Shown here piece by piece: positions 50,483-53,020 of a stretch of DNA of 53,020 bases; within the stretch, counting starts at the first letter, position 1; every line of letters begins with the position of its first letter. The notes under the pieces were generated by a model. It saw only the letters and a list, made by a program, of their open reading frames with translations, searched no databases and was not told the DNA's origin. The DNA is taken from positions 1-53,020 of the forward strand of contig CANQUE010000009.1 in the NCBI GenBank assembly GCA_947626905.1, given 5' to 3'. The translations under genes and the position numbers were made by a program. The stretch is from an uncultured Oscillospiraceae bacterium (GTDB lineage Bacteria > Bacillota > Clostridia > Oscillospirales > Oscillospiraceae).

Positions 50483-50839
50483 ATGGACGCCGACATCGAG
50501 CGCTGCGGGTTTTTGTGCGTGCACGAGGACACGGTAAAGCAGGTGCTGGAGCAGCTGCCCGCGGACGAAAAGCTGTACGATCTGGCGGAGCTATTCAAAG
50601 TCTTCGGCGACTCCACCCGCATAAAAATATTATACGCCCTGTTTGAGGCGGAGCTGTGCGTGTGCGACATCGCCCAGCTGCTGGGGCTGACCCAGTCGGC
50701 GGTGAGCCACCAGCTGCGGGTGCTGAAGGCCGGGCGGCTGGTCCGGCCCCGGAAGGACGGCAAGACCGTGTTTTATTCCCTGGCAGACGACCATGTCCGG
50801 ACGCTGATCGCCCAGGGCATGGAGCACGTCAACGAATAA
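50483..50839 (+). CDS. cadC: ArsR/SmtB-family metal-sensing repressor, CadC-like
   Basis: A 118-residue winged-helix repressor. The alpha-3 metal motif ELCVCD provides Cys59 and Cys61, and the N-terminus has Cys8 and Cys12 (ERCGFLCVHED). This four-cysteine set matches CadC, which senses Cd, Pb and Zn. A second, alpha-5-type site is suggested by ADDHV and the C-terminal GMEHVNE. The recognition helix is LTQSAVSHQLRVLKAG (about 69-84). It should sit on the dyad at 50440-50459 and leave when metal binds. The ATG at 50483 follows AAAGGGTGATC. It is the first gene of a three-gene efflux operon. Confidence 0.93.
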   Translation: MDADIERCGFLCVHEDTVKQVLEQLPADEKLYDLAELFKVFGDSTRIKILYALFEAELCVCDIAQLLGLTQSAVSHQLRVLKAGRLVRPRKDGKTVFYSLADDHVRTLIAQGMEHVNE

Positions 50840-50868
50840 AAAATCCATTGGAAAAGGAGATATATGCC

Positions 50869-51090
50869 ATGAAAAAGACCTTCAAGCTCATCGACCTGGA
50901 CTGCGCCAACTGCGCCCGGAAGATGGAGGACGCCATCAAAAAGCTGGACGGCGTGGCCGACGCCAGCGTCAGCTTCCTCACCCAAAAGATGACCGTGGAC
51001 GCGGACGAGGCCCGCTTTGACGAGATCATGCAGCGGGTGGTCAAGTGCTGCAAAAAGGTAGAGCCGGACTGCGAGATCGTGCTGAAATGA
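50869..51090 (+). CDS. Stand-alone heavy-metal-associated (HMA) domain protein
   Basis: A 73-residue ferredoxin-like HMA domain with the metal motif LDCANCARKME (Cys12, Cys15). Extra cysteines sit in VKCCKKVEPDCE near the C-terminus. It corresponds to the N-terminal metal-binding domain that most cadmium/zinc ATPases carry in one chain; here it is encoded separately. It has its own AAGGAGA ribosome site, and its stop overlaps the ATPase start (ATGA), so the two are translated together. It probably hands metal to, or regulates, the ATPase. A copper chaperone role is possible but less likely next to a CadC-like gene. Confidence 0.92.
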   Translation: MKKTFKLIDLDCANCARKMEDAIKKLDGVADASVSFLTQKMTVDADEARFDEIMQRVVKCCKKVEPDCEIVLK

Positions 51091-52937
51091 GCAGTCTGAC
51101 GAAAAAGGAAAAGAAGGCCCTGGCCCGTATCCTGGCCGCCGGGGCCCTTCTCATCGCCGCGGTGCTGCTCCCGGTGGAGGGGCTGTGGGCGCTGCCGGTG
51201 TTTTTGATCCCCTACGCCATCGTGGGGTGGGACGTGCTGTGGAAGGCGGTGCGGAACATCGCCAACGGCCAGGTATTTGACGAGAACTTCCTCATGGCTC
51301 TGGCCACCGTAGGGGCCCTGGTGCTGGGAGAATACGCCGAGGCGGTAGGCGTCATGCTCTTCTACCAGGTGGGAGAGCTGTTCCAGACCCACGCCGTGGG
51401 CAAGTCCCGCCAGTCCATCGCCCAGCTCATGGACATCCGCCCGGACAGCGCCAACGTGCTCCGGGATGGGGCCTTCGTGGAAACGGACCCGGAGGAGGTG
51501 GCCGTGGGGGACGTGATCCAGGTGAAGCCCGGGGAGAAGGTGCCTCTGGACGGCCGCGTGCTCACCGGCACGTCCACGCTGGACACCGCCGCCCTCACCG
51601 GCGAGAGCGTGCCCCGGACCGTGCGGGAGGGGGACGAGATCGTCTCCGGGTGCGTGAACCTGTCGGGCCTGCTCACCGTAGAGGTGACGAAGCCCTTCGG
51701 GGAGAGCACCGTGGCCAAGATCCTGGAGCTGGTGGAGAACGCCGCCAGCAAGAAGGCCGCGGCGGAGAACTTCATCACCCGCTTCGCCCGCTGGTATACC
51801 CCCGCGGTGGTCATCGGCGCGGTGTGTCTGGCGGTGATCCCGCCGCTGATCGTAGGCGGCTGGGCCAACTGGGTCCGCCGGGCGCTGATCTTCCTGGTCA
51901 TAAGCTGCCCCTGCGCGCTGGTGATCTCCATCCCCCTGGCCTTTTTCGGCGGCATCGGCGGCGCCTCCCGCCAGGGCATCCTGGTGAAGGGCGGCAACTA
52001 TCTGGAAAAGCTGGCGAAGGTGGAGCTGGCCGTGTTCGACAAGACCGGCACGCTCACCCGGGGCGAGTTTGAGGTGTCCGGCGTCTGGCCCGCCGCCGGC
52101 GTGACGGAGGCAGAGCTGCTGGAACAGGCGGCCCTGGCGGAGCAGTACTCCGGCCACCCCATCGCCCAGTCCCTGCTGCGGGCCTATGGCCGCCCGGCGG
52201 ACCCCGCCCGGACGGCGGAGGTCTCCGAGACCGCGGGCCAGGGCCTGACCGCCCAGGTGGACGGCCACACCGTGGCCGCGGGCAACGGCAAGCTCATGGC
52301 CGCCCTCGGCGTGACGGTCCCCGGCCAGGAGGACGCCGGAACGGTGGTCCACGTGGCCCGGGACGGGCAGTATCTGGGCCGGATCGTCATCTCCGACGGG
52401 ATCAAGCCCTCCGCCCCGGGGGCCATCGCCGCCCTGAAGGAGCGGGGCATCCGCACCGTGATGCTCACCGGCGACACGGAACGGGTGGGCCGGGCCGTGG
52501 GGGCGGACCTGGGTCTGGACGAGGTCCACGCCCAGCTCCTCCCCGGCGACAAGGTGGACGCCGTGGAGGCCCTTCTGGCAAAAAAGTCCCCCAAGGGCGC
52601 CCTGGCCTATGTGGGCGACGGCGTCAACGACGCGCCGGTGCTCAGCCGGGCGGACGTGGGCGTGGCCATGGGGGCCATGGGCTCGGACGCGGCCCTGGAG
52701 GCGGCGGACGTGGTGCTCATGGACGACGACCTGGGCAAGCTGGTCACGGCCATGGACGTGGCGAAAAAATGCAGCCGCATCGTGGTGGAGAACATCGTCT
52801 TCGCCCTGGGGGTAAAGGGCCTGTTCCTGCTGCTGGGCGCGCTGGGCATGGCCAACATGTGGGAGGCGGTATTCGCCGACGTGGGCGTGGCCGTGATCGC
52901 CATTTTGAACGCGGGGCGGATGCTCCGCAGCAAATGA
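51087..52937 (+). CDS. cadA: P1B-type heavy-metal exporting ATPase (Cd/Zn/Pb type)
   Basis: A 616-residue metal-transporting ATPase that exports divalent cations. The first helices start at about residue 12. Marks in order: TGES phosphatase loop (about 171-174), CPC in VISCPCALVIS (about 274-276), DKTGTLT with phosphorylated Asp near 318, a Gly-His-Pro (SGHPIAQSL) nucleotide contact near 355, and GDGVNDAPVL (about 510). Near the C-terminus a Lys in VKGLFLLLG and an Asp in FADVGVAVIA match the P1B-2 Zn/Cd/Pb subgroup. There is no N-terminal HMA domain; the preceding gene supplies it. ATG overlaps that gene's stop. Confidence 0.94.
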   Translation: MSSLTKKEKKALARILAAGALLIAAVLLPVEGLWALPVFLIPYAIVGWDVLWKAVRNIANGQVFDENFLMALATVGALVLGEYAEAVGVMLFYQVGELFQTHAVGKSRQSIAQLMDIRPDSANVLRDGAFVETDPEEVAVGDVIQVKPGEKVPLDGRVLTGTSTLDTAALTGESVPRTVREGDEIVSGCVNLSGLLTVEVTKPFGESTVAKILELVENAASKKAAAENFITRFARWYTPAVVIGAVCLAVIPPLIVGGWANWVRRALIFLVISCPCALVISIPLAFFGGIGGASRQGILVKGGNYLEKLAKVELAVFDKTGTLTRGEFEVSGVWPAAGVTEAELLEQAALAEQYSGHPIAQSLLRAYGRPADPARTAEVSETAGQGLTAQVDGHTVAAGNGKLMAALGVTVPGQEDAGTVVHVARDGQYLGRIVISDGIKPSAPGAIAALKERGIRTVMLTGDTERVGRAVGADLGLDEVHAQLLPGDKVDAVEALLAKKSPKGALAYVGDGVNDAPVLSRADVGVAMGAMGSDAALEAADVVLMDDDLGKLVTAMDVAKKCSRIVVENIVFALGVKGLFLLLGALGMANMWEAVFADVGVAVIAILNAGRMLRSK

Positions 52938-52949
52938 CAGGAAACCCAA

Positions 52950-53020
52950 ATGAATGTGACCTTCGTAAATCCCGGGGCGGATTATATGCTCTCGCGGATC
53001 ATGGAGTCCCAAGCCGAAGG
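52950..53020 (+). CDS. Start of an unidentified gene (partial)
   Basis: An open frame begins at ATG 52950, twelve bases after the ATPase stop and preceded by CAGGAAACC, and runs off the window. It starts MNVTFVNPGADYMLSRIMES. Only 23 residues are visible and no family was recognised. The spacing suggests it belongs to the efflux operon. Confidence 0.4.
   Translation, partial: MNVTFVNPGADYMLSRIMESQAE

Noticed and set aside
50320-50763. N-terminal extension of the cardiolipin synthase by up to 148 residues
   Set aside because: It would cross the cadC-like gene and its promoter on the other strand; ATG 50319 has a good ribosome site and the right family length.
50869-51090. Frameshift splitting one CadA into an HMA piece and an ATPase
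   Set aside because: The HMA frame has its own strong ribosome site and an in-place stop, and the ATPase starts with ATGA overlap. This is normal gene coupling, though a fused form in relatives would reopen the question.

Overview
The window is GC-rich (visibly well above 60% in coding regions) and almost entirely coding. Its gene content is that of a spore-forming, anaerobic, Gram-positive Firmicute: SepF and DivIVA, SpoVT, a PerR-type Fur protein, LspA and Lgt, and the MutS/MutL/MiaA/MiaB/Hfq block. GC content, protein style and the cysE-cysS and yggS-sepF-divIVA-ileS-lspA-rluD orders suggest a gut Oscillospiraceae-type clostridium (Flavonifractor/Lawsonibacter/Intestinimonas-like). The family name is an inference.

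Layout. 1-4.6 kb (+): the end of a CysE-like gene, cysS, a non-coding structured stretch, a DUF2461 gene, a perR-like regulator with its own promoter and operator, a nitroreductase and a YihY/BrkB membrane protein. 4.6-6.05 kb: a candidate small RNA, a minus-strand SH3-domain membrane protein, and a composite palindromic repeat. 6.1-8.0 kb (+): a lipid kinase and birA. 8.0-9.1 kb: a visibly AT-richer island with clustered hairpins and a GNAT acetyltransferase, probably acquired. 9.1-11.7 kb (-): a cysteine desulfidase-type gene (cyuA) and a DAACS symporter. 12.0-17.0 kb (-): miaB, an FAH-family gene and mutS. These diverge from mutL, miaA, hfq, an HlyD-like protein, yggS, sepF, divIVA, ileS, lspA, rluD, a GT-C-like membrane protein, a lipoprotein and a GtrA protein (17.1-31.6 kb, +).

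31.7-42.9 kb (-): a coiled-coil protein, lgt, the paired M16 peptidase homologues yfmH/yfmF, and a very large (about 2300 residue) cyclic-beta-glucan-synthase-like enzyme. 43.0-47.1 kb: a DUF1349 protein and a small conserved protein (+), spoVT (-) behind a sigma-G-like promoter, an NlpC/P60-like protein, a second full copy of the palindromic repeat, and asnS. 47.1-50.3 kb (-): a repeat-rich surface protein with a PRTGD sorting-type tail and a cardiolipin synthase. 50.4-52.9 kb (+): a heavy-metal efflux operon made of a CadC-like repressor, a stand-alone HMA protein and a P1B ATPase.

The most unusual signal is non-coding. A composite palindromic element (one hairpin type bounded by GTTTTGC/GCAAAAC, another of the type TATAATGRCYGC..GCRGYCATTATA) occurs in two full copies and one shortened copy in separate intergenic regions. 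Base changes preserve pairing, and two copies place an identical 27-bp block with an extended -10 sequence upstream of a gene. No CRISPR array, rRNA, tRNA or complete insertion sequence was seen.
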